Source: Firm-04 sp045617625
GTDB taxonomy: Bacteria > Bacillota > Clostridia > Oscillospirales > Ruminococcaceae
Assembly: GCA_045617625.1 (NCBI GenBank)
Contig: JAZLJA010000016.1
Coordinates: 1 to 30,856, forward strand
DNA length: 30,856 nucleotides
Direction: 5' to 3'
Part shown: one piece after another, positions 7,256-15,792 of the stretch
Layout: every line of letters begins with the position of its first letter
Position numbering within the stretch: the first letter of the stretch is position 1
Program-made: the position numbers and the translations under genes
The notes under the pieces: generated by a model
Databases searched by the model: none
The model's input: only the letters and a program-made list of their open reading frames with translations
What the model was told of the DNA's origin: nothing

Positions 7256-7602
7256 ATCTGAAAAGCTGTGATGAACGAGTAGTAGCTTCCCAAACATGGT
7301 GCAGAGAGAACGCGGTCGGTGCAAGCGTTTCCATGTCGGTCGTGAAGTCGCGTTCGGAGCCGCGAACGGAAAAGCCGCCCCCCTGTCATCCTCCATTCCC
7401 CTTCGACAGCGGCGGACAACTGTTCGACGGACGTTCCCCCGTTACGGAACAGACAGTCAGGCGCAGATCCGATGCTGTCGCAGAGCGCAGTGTGCTGCAT
7501 ACAGATACAGCCGCTGAATTCAGGTGGTACCGCGGACTTTACAATATTCGTAAAGCTTCGTCCTGAACATTTGACGTTTGTCTCATGTTCGGGACGTTTT
7601 TG
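7256..7602 (+). promoter_or_regulatory. Val-specific T-box leader of valS
   Basis: The ~345-nt leader shows the T-box order. A stem I base with GAGTAGTAG comes at about 7277. The stem I 3' side reads GTGAAGTCGCG, where GTC is the likely specifier codon for valine. The T-box sequence AGGTGGTACCGCGG lies at 7522-7535 and a terminator at 7559-7602. Uncharged tRNA-Val should stabilise the antiterminator and allow valS transcription. The specifier call is by pattern; drawing the full stem I would confirm it. Confidence 0.92.
7559..7602 (+). terminator. T-box regulated terminator
   Basis: CGTCCTGAACAT (7559-7570) pairs with ATGTTCGGGACG (7585-7596) with one G-T pair, followed by TTTTTG. The T-box sequence upstream competes with it. 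Confidence 0.85.
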
Positions 7603-7639
7603 TTTTATACCGAGATTTTCAAAAAGGAGTGATCGTCTC

Positions 7640-10258
7640 ATGGCAAAGGAACTTGCCAAAAACTATGACCCCAGTGCCTTTGAAGACCGAATCTATCAGG
7701 GTTGGATGGAAAAGCGCTGCTTCCATGCCGAAGTGGATGCGAAAAAAATCCCCTATACCATCGTGATTCCGCCTCCCAATGTTACGGGGCAGCTTCACAT
7801 GGGCCATGCCCTCGACGAAACCTTGCAGGATATCCTCATCCGCTGGAAGCGCATGAGCGGCTATTCGACCCTTTGGCTCCCCGGCACCGACCACGCTGCC
7901 ATCGCAACGGAAGCAAAGATCGTTGCTGCAATGCGTGAGGAAGGCATCACCAAAGAGGACATCGGCAGAGACGGCTTCATGAAGCGTGCATGGGCATGGA
8001 AAGAAAAGTACGCAGGCAGAATCGACCAGCAGCTCATGAAACTCGGCTCCTCCTGCGACTGGGAACGCGAACGCTTCACAATGGACGAGGGCTGCTCCGA
8101 AGCAGTCAAGGAAGTGTTCGTCAAATACTACGAAAAAGGTCTGATCTACCGCGGTGAGCGCATCATCAACTGGTGCCCGCACTGCCTGACCTCCATCTCC
8201 AACGCCGAAGTCACCTATGAGGAGCAGGAAGGTCATTTCTGGCATCTGCGCTATCCGTTCAAGGACGGCTCGGGTTATCTGGAGCTTGCAACCACACGTC
8301 CCGAAACGCTGCTCGGCGATACCGCCGTTGCTGTCAACCCCAAGGATGAACGCTATAAGGACGCTGTCGGCAAAACACTGATCCTTCCGCTGGTCGGCAG
8401 AGAGATCCCCGTGGTCGCCGATGCCTATGTCGATATGGAATTTGGAACGGGCGTCGTGAAGATCACTCCTGCCCATGACCCCAACGACTTTATGGTCGGT
8501 CAGCGCCACAACCTGCCCGTGCTGAATGTCATGACCGATGATGCCAAGATCATCGAGGATTATCCGAAGTATGCAGGCATGGACAGATACGAGGCGAGAA
8601 AAGCCATCGTTGCCGATCTGGAAGCCGGCGGCTATCTCATCAAGGTGGAACCGCACGTTCACAATGTCGGCACCTGCTATCGCTGCGGCACCACTGTCGA
8701 GCCGCGCGTTTCGCTGCAATGGTTCGTCAAAATGGACGAACTGGCAAAACCTGCCATCGCAGCCGTGCGTGACGGCAGAATCAAATTCGTGCCCGAGCGT
8801 TTCGATAAGCTTTACTTCAACTGGATGGAGGATATCCGCGACTGGTGCATTTCCCGTCAGCTCTGGTGGGGACATCAGATCCCTGCTTTCTACTGCGACG
8901 ACTGCGGCGAACTCGTCGTCACCAAGGAATCCTCTGCGGTCTGCCCGAAGTGCGGCAAGCCCATGCGTCAGGATCCCGATACCCTTGACACATGGTTCTC
9001 CTCTGCCCTGTGGCCGTTCTCGACCCTGGGCTGGCCTGAAAAAACCGACGATCTGCGCTATTTCTACCCGACTGATACCCTCGTGACAGGCTACGACATC
9101 ATCACCTTCTGGGTCTCCAGAATGATCGTCGCCGGCATGGAACATATGGAGGAAGTGCCGTTCAAGACCGTTCTGATCCACGGTCTGGTGCGCGATGCAC
9201 AGGGCAGAAAGATGTCCAAATCCCTCGGCAACGGCATCGACCCGCTGGAAATCATCGACAACTACGGCGCAGATGCCCTGCGCTTCATGCTGGCAACCGG
9301 CAACTCTCCCGGAAACGATATGCGTTTCACCGACGACAAGGTCAAGGCTGCTCGTAACTTCGCAAACAAACTGTGGAATGCCTCCCGCTTTGTCATGATG
9401 AATCTGCCGGATGACTTCAAATTCACAGGTCTGCCCGAAAACCTCGCCATCGAGGACAAATGGATCCTCACCAAGTTCAATCAGCTTGCAAAAGACGTGA
9501 ACGACAACCTCGATCACTATGAACTGGGCGTCGCCTCCACCAAGCTTTACGATTTCATCTGGGATGTTTACTGCGACTGGTATATCGAACTGACCAAACC
9601 CAGAATGCGTGCAGGCGGTCAGACAAAATCCGATGCAGAACAGGTGCTTGTCTACGTGCTGCGCGGAATGCTCAAACTGCTGCATCCGTTCATGCCGTTC
9701 ATCACCGAGGAAATCTGGCAGGTGCTCACCGACGGTGAAAGTATGATCATGCTCGAAGAATTCCCCACCTTCGATGAAAAGCTGAACTCTGCCCAGACTG
9801 CCGCTGACTTTGAAAAGGTCATCGCGGCGATCAAAGCAGTGCGCATGAGCCGCGCAGAACTGAATGTGCCGAACTCCGTCAAGGCAAAGCTCTATTTTGA
9901 AACAATGGAAGTGGATGTGTTCTCCTCCTGCTCCATGTTCTTTGAAAATATGGTTTCCGCATCGGAACTGGAATTCGGTCAGAACTATCAGTTCAAGAAC
10001 GCGCTCACCGTTGTCACCGATGCCGCCAGAATCTTCATTCCGATGGAAGAACTCGTGGATGTGGAAAAAGAAATCGCACGCCTTGAAAAGGAAGAAGCCA
10101 AGGTCCGCAAGGATATCGGCTTCATCCAGAGCAAACTGAACAACACAGGATTCTGCGAAAAAGCGCCTGCACAGCTCATCGCTGCAGAGCGTGAGAAACT
10201 CGCAAAAGCTGAGGAAAAGCTCGCAAAGGTTCTGGAATCCATCAAGGCTTGGCAATAA
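7640..10258 (+). CDS. valS: Valyl-tRNA synthetase
   Basis: 872-residue class I synthetase, the usual ValS length. HIGH motif HMGH at 53-56, KMSKS at 524-528, a CP1 editing domain between them (TTRPETLLGDTAVAV), and a C-terminal coiled coil rich in Glu/Lys (about 800-870) that contacts tRNA. The ATG at 7640 has AAAGGAG 10 bp upstream; the open frame extends upstream through the T-box leader but is not translated there. Regulated by tRNA-Val charging through the leader. It lies downstream of ileS but is a separate transcription unit. Confidence 0.97.
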   Translation: MAKELAKNYDPSAFEDRIYQGWMEKRCFHAEVDAKKIPYTIVIPPPNVTGQLHMGHALDETLQDILIRWKRMSGYSTLWLPGTDHAAIATEAKIVAAMREEGITKEDIGRDGFMKRAWAWKEKYAGRIDQQLMKLGSSCDWERERFTMDEGCSEAVKEVFVKYYEKGLIYRGERIINWCPHCLTSISNAEVTYEEQEGHFWHLRYPFKDGSGYLELATTRPETLLGDTAVAVNPKDERYKDAVGKTLILPLVGREIPVVADAYVDMEFGTGVVKITPAHDPNDFMVGQRHNLPVLNVMTDDAKIIEDYPKYAGMDRYEARKAIVADLEAGGYLIKVEPHVHNVGTCYRCGTTVEPRVSLQWFVKMDELAKPAIAAVRDGRIKFVPERFDKLYFNWMEDIRDWCISRQLWWGHQIPAFYCDDCGELVVTKESSAVCPKCGKPMRQDPDTLDTWFSSALWPFSTLGWPEKTDDLRYFYPTDTLVTGYDIITFWVSRMIVAGMEHMEEVPFKTVLIHGLVRDAQGRKMSKSLGNGIDPLEIIDNYGADALRFMLATGNSPGNDMRFTDDKVKAARNFANKLWNASRFVMMNLPDDFKFTGLPENLAIEDKWILTKFNQLAKDVNDNLDHYELGVASTKLYDFIWDVYCDWYIELTKPRMRAGGQTKSDAEQVLVYVLRGMLKLLHPFMPFITEEIWQVLTDGESMIMLEEFPTFDEKLNSAQTAADFEKVIAAIKAVRMSRAELNVPNSVKAKLYFETMEVDVFSSCSMFFENMVSASELEFGQNYQFKNALTVVTDAARIFIPMEELVDVEKEIARLEKEEAKVRKDIGFIQSKLNNTGFCEKAPAQLIAAEREKLAKAEEKLAKVLESIKAWQ

Positions 10259-10274
10259 TCAGTAACCCATACCG

Positions 10275-10309
10275 AAGCAGTTCCCGTGTTGTGCGGGAAC
10301 TGCTTTTTT
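10275..10309 (+). terminator. Terminator of valS
   Basis: Perfect 12-bp stem AAGCAGTTCCCG (10275-10286) with 10294-10305, 7-nt loop, then a T run. Confidence 0.9.
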
Positions 10310-10362
10310 GTCGGTATTGCGAAAATTTCCGTTGGGATCTTGTTCACAATGCCGAATTATTA

Positions 10363-10405
10363 CGTTTTTTGTGACAAATCATACGGTTCAAATGTATCAT
10401 AATCG
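10363..10405 (+). promoter_or_regulatory. Putative promoter/operator of the ECF sigma operon, motif copy A
   Basis: CGTTTT (10363), TGTGACAAATC (10370-10380), 12 bp, TGTATCATAATCG (10393-10405), ending 33 bp before the start codon. A matching arrangement lies before the dockerin/cohesin-like gene at 20679-20721. TGACAA and TATCAT at 17-bp spacing could serve as -35 and -10. It may be recognised by the sigma factor it precedes, which is inference. Confidence 0.45.
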
Positions 10406-10438
10406 GAAATAGAATACGCACCGGAAAGGGGCAGTGTG

Positions 10439-10921
10439 ATGTCCGAGCAGGCGATGTTCAAAGCCTTCTACGAACGAAACATTGACCTTGTATATGCAGT
10501 TGCGATGTCCTATTTGCACAATGCTGCCGATGCCGAGGACGCTGCCGCGGATGTCTTTGCGCAGGTCCTCGAACAGAATATCAGCTTTGAAAATCAGCAG
10601 CATGAACGCGCTTGGCTGGTCACTGCCGTCAAAAACCGATGCAAAAATCGGCTGACGCACTGGTCCAACAAACGCCGCGACGTCGAAATCCCCGAACACC
10701 CCACACCCGACAACGCCGTTGTGGAACTGCGGGAAACCATGTCGGCAATCGGCAGGCTGCCCGATAAATATCGGCTGCCGCTCGTATTATGCGCAATACA
10801 AGGTTACAGCGTTTCGGAAACCGCGAACATTCTGAAAATCAACGAAAGTACCGTTACCACGCGTATCAACCGCGCAAGAACGAAATTATCTCATCTTTTG
10901 GAAGGAGGTGTGCAGACATGA
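10439..10921 (+). CDS. ECF-type RNA polymerase sigma factor
   Basis: 160 residues, normal for ECF sigma factors. Region 2 covers about 8-70 (FYERNIDLVYAVAMSYLHNAADAEDAAADVFAQVL) and region 4 about 100-155 with a helix-turn-helix (GYSVSETANILKINESTVTTRINRARTKL). It redirects RNA polymerase to a specific promoter set. The ATG at 10439 has AAGGGG 8 bp upstream; a GTG directly before it is the other option. The stop overlaps the next start codon (ATGA), so it is translationally coupled to the putative anti-sigma gene. Which ECF subgroup it belongs to cannot be read safely from this sequence. Confidence 0.92.
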   Translation: MSEQAMFKAFYERNIDLVYAVAMSYLHNAADAEDAAADVFAQVLEQNISFENQQHERAWLVTAVKNRCKNRLTHWSNKRRDVEIPEHPTPDNAVVELRETMSAIGRLPDKYRLPLVLCAIQGYSVSETANILKINESTVTTRINRARTKLSHLLEGGVQT

Positions 10922-11961
10922 ATCATACCCCGAACAACGAAAACCGACTCCACAACGTCAAACGCGAATTTCAGCCCACGCAGGCGCAGAAATCCCGCAT
11001 ATACGAACAAATTCTCGCAAAAGCCGCGCAAACGGCTGCCGCTGACGTTTCAGACTACGATGCCCATGCGAAAGCATCTGCAAAAAAAGAATATTCCACC
11101 ATTGTCAGACTGGAAAACGAAACCAAACCCACGATACGGCAAAACATCACCAATGCCATGCCTGCCGCCGCCTGTGTCGCTGTGATCCTGCTGGGCGTTC
11201 TGGTGTTCCGCATCAAACCGCCGCAGACACAGCAACCCGTCCATGAAGATTCGTCTCTCACCACCACAGATACTTTTCGGGAGACGCTTCAAACCACCAC
11301 CGAAACCGTCACAACCACAACAGTCACATCCGATTCTTCTGATGAGACAACGGCTGAAACTGACATCACCACTACGACATTCCCCGAATTTACTGATGCC
11401 GCCGATGTCACCGATGACGCCGATACCACCGAAGAATTTCTCCCGACGGAAGTGACCCAAACGACCACGACCGTCACGAGCAGCACATCAACTTCAGGCA
11501 CTTCCGCAACCGTTCACACCACACAAAAGGTCGCTGCAACGCTCCCGCGCTCCGAATGTGATCTGTATATCCCCGATGCCGCCGCAAAAGCAGGCGAGGA
11601 AATCGTCATGGAAGTGCGGGCTGTGCATGATTTTTCCTTTGAAGACATCAAACTCGAGGCACGCCTTGTTTCCGCTGACGGTGAATGTTTCCAGCCCGTC
11701 ACCGCAGAACTGAATCCCGTTTATGACTGCGCATTCTATTTTCTGCGCAACGCGGAACAGCATTCTGTCACCGCCCGCCTGATTGCCGCCGAGGATTCCT
11801 TCGTGCCGCAGGATGACGTATGGTTCACACTGACCGTTGCCATTCCCGAAAATGCCAAAGCCGGCGATGCATTTTCCATTGAGATCCCCTCTGCCTCCAG
11901 CGGCAGCGACAAAGCCTTTGCACAAAAGATATATGCAGGGAGCATCACTGTCACGGATTAA
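10918..11961 (+). CDS. Putative membrane anti-sigma factor with cohesin-like ectodomain
   Basis: 347 residues. A charged cytoplasmic N-terminus (1-79) is followed by one membrane segment (80-99, AMPAAACVAVILLGVLVFRI), a ~105-residue Thr/Ser/Asp-rich linker (105-210) and a compact outer domain (about 215-347). The outer domain starts AAKAGEEIVMEV and ends IPENAKAGDAFSIEIP...GSITV. These are the first- and last-strand patterns of cohesin-type beta sandwiches (GxxVTVPV... and AxAGxYxIxL...GxITV). The overlap with the sigma gene and the strong GGAGG (10904-10908) support an anti-sigma role. No zinc HxxxCxxC motif is present at the N-terminus. Both the anti-sigma role and the cohesin-like fold are inferred. 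Confidence 0.7.
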   Translation: MNHTPNNENRLHNVKREFQPTQAQKSRIYEQILAKAAQTAAADVSDYDAHAKASAKKEYSTIVRLENETKPTIRQNITNAMPAAACVAVILLGVLVFRIKPPQTQQPVHEDSSLTTTDTFRETLQTTTETVTTTTVTSDSSDETTAETDITTTTFPEFTDAADVTDDADTTEEFLPTEVTQTTTTVTSSTSTSGTSATVHTTQKVAATLPRSECDLYIPDAAAKAGEEIVMEVRAVHDFSFEDIKLEARLVSADGECFQPVTAELNPVYDCAFYFLRNAEQHSVTARLIAAEDSFVPQDDVWFTLTVAIPENAKAGDAFSIEIPSASSGSDKAFAQKIYAGSITVTD

Positions 11962-11979
11962 AAAAATCTCAAATGAGTC

Positions 11980-12008
11980 TTGACTTTCCACGCTTTATAT
12001 AGTATAAT
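11980..12008 (+). promoter_or_regulatory. Promoter of rny
   Basis: TTGACT (11980-11985), 17-bp spacer, TATAAT (12003-12008). Start near 12015, leaving a leader of about 285 nt. Confidence 0.8.
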
Positions 12009-12014
12009 ATAAGT

Positions 12015-12301
12015 ATGTATTTTGCATTGCACTGCGGTCACACGTTCAGGCGGCGGTGCTTTGCGGTCAGGGAGACGGCTGTTTCTCTCGATTTCGTTTT
12101 CCATTCTCACACGCCTGCCGCCGCTGTCAGGAGCGGTTTGCCGGGCGGTTATATATCGGCCTGCTTCGACCATATCCCACGAAGCAAAAGGTTCTTTATT
12201 TTTGAAAATTAAAAAAGGGAATCATCAAACGGCACGTTTCCTGCCGCAATATCAAATGTTTCAATACAAATATTTCTACATTTTGATATGAACAGGAGGA
12301 A
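12015..12301 (+). other. Long structured 5' leader of rny, no recognised riboswitch
   Basis: No gene with a ribosome binding site is seen here. A GC-rich first half holds the repeat GCGGTCA (12032 and 12062), AGGCGGCGG that can partly pair with CCTGCCGCCGC, and a GGGAGA/TCTCTC hairpin. An AU-rich second half ends in a hairpin, ATATCAAATGT (12249-12259) with ACATTTTGATAT (12278-12289), just before the ribosome binding site. It may be a regulatory leader or a separate small RNA; no intrinsic terminator is visible inside it. Confidence 0.4.
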
Positions 12302-13963
12302 ATGGATTTGTGTAGTCTCATCTTTGCGATGATAGGTACTCCGATCGCGGTGCTGCTCATTCTCGTTGCACTCGCCGCAGGCGCGGCAGGCGGATTCTTC
12401 ATCGCAAGCCAAAAAACTGCCGCTGCCCGAAAAGAAGGCATTCAGGAGGGCATTGAGCAGCGCAAACGTGAGGCGGAATCTGCCATCGGCAGCGCGGAAC
12501 AGGAAGCAAAACGCATCCGTTCATCTGCTGAAAAAGAAGCCGCTGAAAGCAAAAAAGCTGCTCTCGTTGAGGCAAAAGACGAGATTTTCCGTATGCGGAG
12601 CGACGCTGAAAAGGAAATCAAAGACCGCCGCGCGGATATGACCCGCCAAGAACGCCGCATTCAGCAGAAAGAAGAAAATCTCGACAAGAAAACCGAAAAC
12701 TTTGAACGTAAGGAAGAAGCTCTCCAGACCAAGATTCACGCTGCCGAGGAAAAACTCGCAGAAGCAGAGGAAATCAAGAAAAACGGCGCAGAGGAGCTCG
12801 AAAAGCTCAAGCGCAGTCAGATTGATATGCTGGAGCGCATCTCCGAATTCAGCCGCGAACAGGCTCGCGACTATCTGCTCACCCAGATCGATGCAGATCT
12901 GGTTCACGAAAAAGCCCTCAAGATCTCTGCTTATGAACAGCAGGTGAAAGCAAACTGCGAAGATATCGCACGCTCACACATCTCTCTCGCAATCGCAAAA
13001 TGTGCCGCGGAACAGGTTTCCGAGGTCGCAGTCTCCGTTGTGCCGCTGCCCAACGACGAAATGAAAGGCAGAATCATCGGACGCGAAGGCAGAAACATTC
13101 GCACCATCGAAACACTCACGGGCGTTGACCTCATCATCGACGACACGCCCGAAGCAATCACCCTCTCCTGCTTTGACCCCGTTCGCCGCGAAGTCGCCAG
13201 ACTTGCCCTCGAAAAGCTCATTGTGGACGGAAGAATCCATCCCGCAAGCATCGAGGAAAAAGTCGATAAGGCACGCCGCGAAGTCGAAAAACGCATCAAG
13301 CAGGAAGGCGAACGCGCCGTGCTGGAAACCAATGTCCACGGGCTGAACCCTGAGCTGACAAAGCTGCTGGGCCGCCTCACATTCCGCACCAGCTATCGCC
13401 AGAATGTACTCAATCACTCGATCGAAGTTGCAACCCTGTCGGGCATTCTCGCATCGGAACTCGGTGTGGATGCCAATGTCGCAAGACGCGCAGGCTTGCT
13501 CCACGATATCGGCAAGGCACTCACCGCTGAGATCGAAGGCTCTCACGTCGCCATCGGCGTCGATGTCTGCCGCAAGTATCGAGAAAGTCAGGAGATTATT
13601 CACGCCATCGAGGCGCACCACAACGACGTCGAGCCCAAGACCGTCATCGCCTGCATCGTTCAGGCTGCTGATGCCATCTCGGCTGCAAGACCCGGTGCCA
13701 GAAGCGAAAACCTCGAAAGCTACATCAAGCGTCTCCAGAAACTCGAAGAAATCTGCACCTCCTATGAGGGCGTGGAGAAATGCTTCGCCATTCAGGCAGG
13801 CAGAGAAGTGCGCGTGATGGTCAAGCCCGAAATCATCGACGATGAACGCATGGTGCTCGTCGCACGCGACATTGCCAAGCAGATCGAGGACGAAATGGAA
13901 TACCCCGGTCAGATCAAGGTCAACCTCATCCGCGAAAGCCGCGCTGTTGAGGTCGCAAAATAA
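12302..13963 (+). CDS. rny: Ribonuclease Y
   Basis: 553 residues, close to the usual ~520. It has an N-terminal membrane anchor (about 8-32), a long Glu/Lys/Arg coiled coil (40-200), a KH RNA-binding domain (GRIIGREGRNIRTIETLTGVDLIIDD, about 254-280) and an HD domain with His401-Asp402 (LLHDIGKA), the metal-binding nuclease centre. It is the membrane-bound endonuclease that starts mRNA decay in Firmicutes. AGGAGG lies only 2-3 bp before the ATG at 12302 but 8 bp before an in-frame TTG at 12308, so translation may start at TTG. The hairpin next to the ribosome binding site could permit self-control. Confidence 0.95.
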   Translation: MDLCSLIFAMIGTPIAVLLILVALAAGAAGGFFIASQKTAAARKEGIQEGIEQRKREAESAIGSAEQEAKRIRSSAEKEAAESKKAALVEAKDEIFRMRSDAEKEIKDRRADMTRQERRIQQKEENLDKKTENFERKEEALQTKIHAAEEKLAEAEEIKKNGAEELEKLKRSQIDMLERISEFSREQARDYLLTQIDADLVHEKALKISAYEQQVKANCEDIARSHISLAIAKCAAEQVSEVAVSVVPLPNDEMKGRIIGREGRNIRTIETLTGVDLIIDDTPEAITLSCFDPVRREVARLALEKLIVDGRIHPASIEEKVDKARREVEKRIKQEGERAVLETNVHGLNPELTKLLGRLTFRTSYRQNVLNHSIEVATLSGILASELGVDANVARRAGLLHDIGKALTAEIEGSHVAIGVDVCRKYRESQEIIHAIEAHHNDVEPKTVIACIVQAADAISAARPGARSENLESYIKRLQKLEEICTSYEGVEKCFAIQAGREVRVMVKPEIIDDERMVLVARDIAKQIEDEMEYPGQIKVNLIRESRAVEVAK

Positions 13964-13975
13964 TTCCTGAACCAT

Positions 13976-14018
13976 ACTGCACATGACTTCGGCTTAGCGA
14001 GTCATGTGCAGTTTTTTT
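13976..14018 (+). terminator. Terminator of rny
   Basis: Perfect 13-bp stem ACTGCACATGACT (13976-13988) with 14000-14012, followed by a run of T. Confidence 0.9.
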
Positions 14019-14045
14019 CAATATTCCGAAAGAAAGGCGATGTCT

Positions 14046-15578
14046 ATGCCAAAGACGATTTTCCACACCTCTGAAAAATCCAACTTCATCCTCAACATGG
14101 ATCTGGACAAATACCGCAGATTCTGCGCAAAACTGCTGGCGGCAATGCTCATCTGCGTTGCATTCGCGGAAATGATGTTCCAGCTCACCTATTCCAAAGT
14201 TATCGACTTCAACGAAATGATCGCAGACGGCGGTGTGGATGGTTTTCTCGCTCTCACTGCCATCGGCTTGCGCTCCGTTGCGACATTCTTCTCCGTGCTC
14301 GGTGTATTTGTGGTCATCACAATGGTGATCGGCGTTATGCGGCAGCAATTTTCGCGCAGCACGGCTGTCCCCTATTGCATTGTCCTTGCGCTGCTCGGCT
14401 GGGCGGTCGTTTCGGTGCTGCATTCGTTCAGCATCAGCGATTCGATGTTCGGGCAGGACGGCAGAGACGAAGGTTGGTTTGCACTGCTCATCTACGGTGC
14501 CACCCTCTATGTGGGAAGTATGCTGCGGAGAGAAGAAAATCTCAGCAAACTTATGAATTTCATTCTCGGATTCAGCGTGGTTCAATGTATTTGGGGTCTG
14601 CTCCAAGCCTGCCCCTTCTTCGATTTCCCCAACGAATACAAATTCGTCGGTCCGCTGGTTTGCGATAATCTCAAACTGCCCAGCGGCTTCACCGACAGCC
14701 CCATCACCTTTGCGATGCTCCTCTCCATGCTCGCCTGCATTGCGATTCCTGCGGCTGTTTGCAGCAAATCGAAGTTTCAGCGCGTGTTTGCAACGATCTG
14801 TGTCGGGCTGGAAATGCTCCTGCTGCTCAAAACCCAGACCTATGCGGGCGTCATCGGCGCAGCCTGTGCACTGCTGTTCGGTATTGTAATGTGCGCGGTT
14901 TACGGTAAAAAATCGGCAGGCAAAACATGGGTGCTGCCCGTGGTGCTTGCCGGTGCGCTGGTCGTTTCCGCAGGCTGGACATACTTCACCCCATCCATCA
15001 ACGATGTTTCCACCACCACCGATAAAATCCCCGTTGACGACGGCTTCCGCTTCCTCGACGGTGCGCTGATCTTCGACGACGGCAACTATCGTATCAGCAC
15101 CTGCCCCGCTTACAACGTGCTGCGCGAACACGATTTTGACATCAATGATGCCTGCTCTGTCCTGAAATTCTCGTGGAAAGAGGGCATCAAGGCAATCAAA
15201 AAATATCCTGTTCTCGGCACGGGTCCCGATAATTTCTTCTACACACAGATGCATTCAAGCTACGTGATCATCAGCAACGACAACGGCGTTGACCGCCCTT
15301 ATAACGATTTCCTGTTCATCGCTGCAACACGCGGCATTCTCTCACTGATCCTGTATCTCGCGCTGTTGGTCATCTGCCTTGTGAAAGGATTCCGTCACCA
15401 TAAGGAAACGGGCAACTGGGTCTATCTCTCTGCTGCGTTTGCCGTGCTGGCTTACACCGCAACCTCGATGGTCGGCATTTCGGTGCTGACTGTCACCCCC
15501 CTGCTTTGGGCGATGCTCGGTGTTCTCATCGGCACACCGCTCACCGATGCACCGAAAGATGTGTCTGCGACGCATTGA
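14046..15578 (+). CDS. O-antigen ligase/polymerase-like membrane protein (Wzy_C family)
   Basis: 510 residues with about ten membrane segments and one large outer loop (about 310-430) before the last helices. The loop end GTGPDNFF and the following YNDFLFIAATRGILSLILYLALL are typical of the O-antigen ligase family (Wzy/WaaL), which joins or polymerises lipid-linked glycans outside the membrane. The start at 14046 (MPKTIF) is chosen because AGAAAGG lies 8 bp upstream; ATG 14040 is too close. In a Gram-positive the substrate is unknown: a capsular or wall polysaccharide, or a protein glycan, is possible. No other glycan genes flank it directly. Confidence 0.75.
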   Translation: MPKTIFHTSEKSNFILNMDLDKYRRFCAKLLAAMLICVAFAEMMFQLTYSKVIDFNEMIADGGVDGFLALTAIGLRSVATFFSVLGVFVVITMVIGVMRQQFSRSTAVPYCIVLALLGWAVVSVLHSFSISDSMFGQDGRDEGWFALLIYGATLYVGSMLRREENLSKLMNFILGFSVVQCIWGLLQACPFFDFPNEYKFVGPLVCDNLKLPSGFTDSPITFAMLLSMLACIAIPAAVCSKSKFQRVFATICVGLEMLLLLKTQTYAGVIGAACALLFGIVMCAVYGKKSAGKTWVLPVVLAGALVVSAGWTYFTPSINDVSTTTDKIPVDDGFRFLDGALIFDDGNYRISTCPAYNVLREHDFDINDACSVLKFSWKEGIKAIKKYPVLGTGPDNFFYTQMHSSYVIISNDNGVDRPYNDFLFIAATRGILSLILYLALLVICLVKGFRHHKETGNWVYLSAAFAVLAYTATSMVGISVLTVTPLLWAMLGVLIGTPLTDAPKDVSATH

Positions 15579-15628
15579 TAATGGTGCTCCCATGTTTCGC
15601 AAAGCGAAACACTCTATCAAATTCACCG

Positions 15629-15666
15629 CCCGTCCGCAGGAAAACCTGTGGGCGGGTTTTCTCTTT
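15629..15666 (+). terminator. Terminator of the ligase-like gene
   Basis: CCCGTCCGCAGG (15629-15640) pairs with CCTGTGGGCGGG (15645-15656), loop AAAA, then TTTTCTCTTT. A small hairpin TGTTTCGC/GCGAAACA lies just before it at 15593-15611. Confidence 0.8.
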
Positions 15667-15713
15667 CCCACATGACTTTCTCCATTTTGTCATAAATTGT
15701 AAGAAAAAAGCGG

Positions 15714-15742
15714 TTGCAATTATTGTCGGATTATGCTATACT
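15714..15742 (+). promoter_or_regulatory. Promoter of the moxR operon
   Basis: TTGCAA (15714-15719), 17-bp spacer with TCGGATTATGC, TATACT (15737-15742). The layout is nearly the same as at 846-874, including the middle of the spacer. Confidence 0.8.
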
Positions 15743-15792
15743 ATATGATGTGTAATTTTGCACAAAATCATAACATACTGGAGTTGAACAGC

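Noticed and set aside
7619..10255. 878-codon open frame on the minus strand opposite valS
   Set aside because: Exact shadow of valS caused by GC-ending codon bias; His/Cys/Asp-rich nonsense protein, no family motifs, and valS has all synthetase motifs.
12015..12301. Known RNA such as SRP RNA, 6S RNA or RNase P RNA in the rny leader
   Set aside because: The conserved core sequences of these RNAs were looked for by eye and not seen; left as an unassigned leader.
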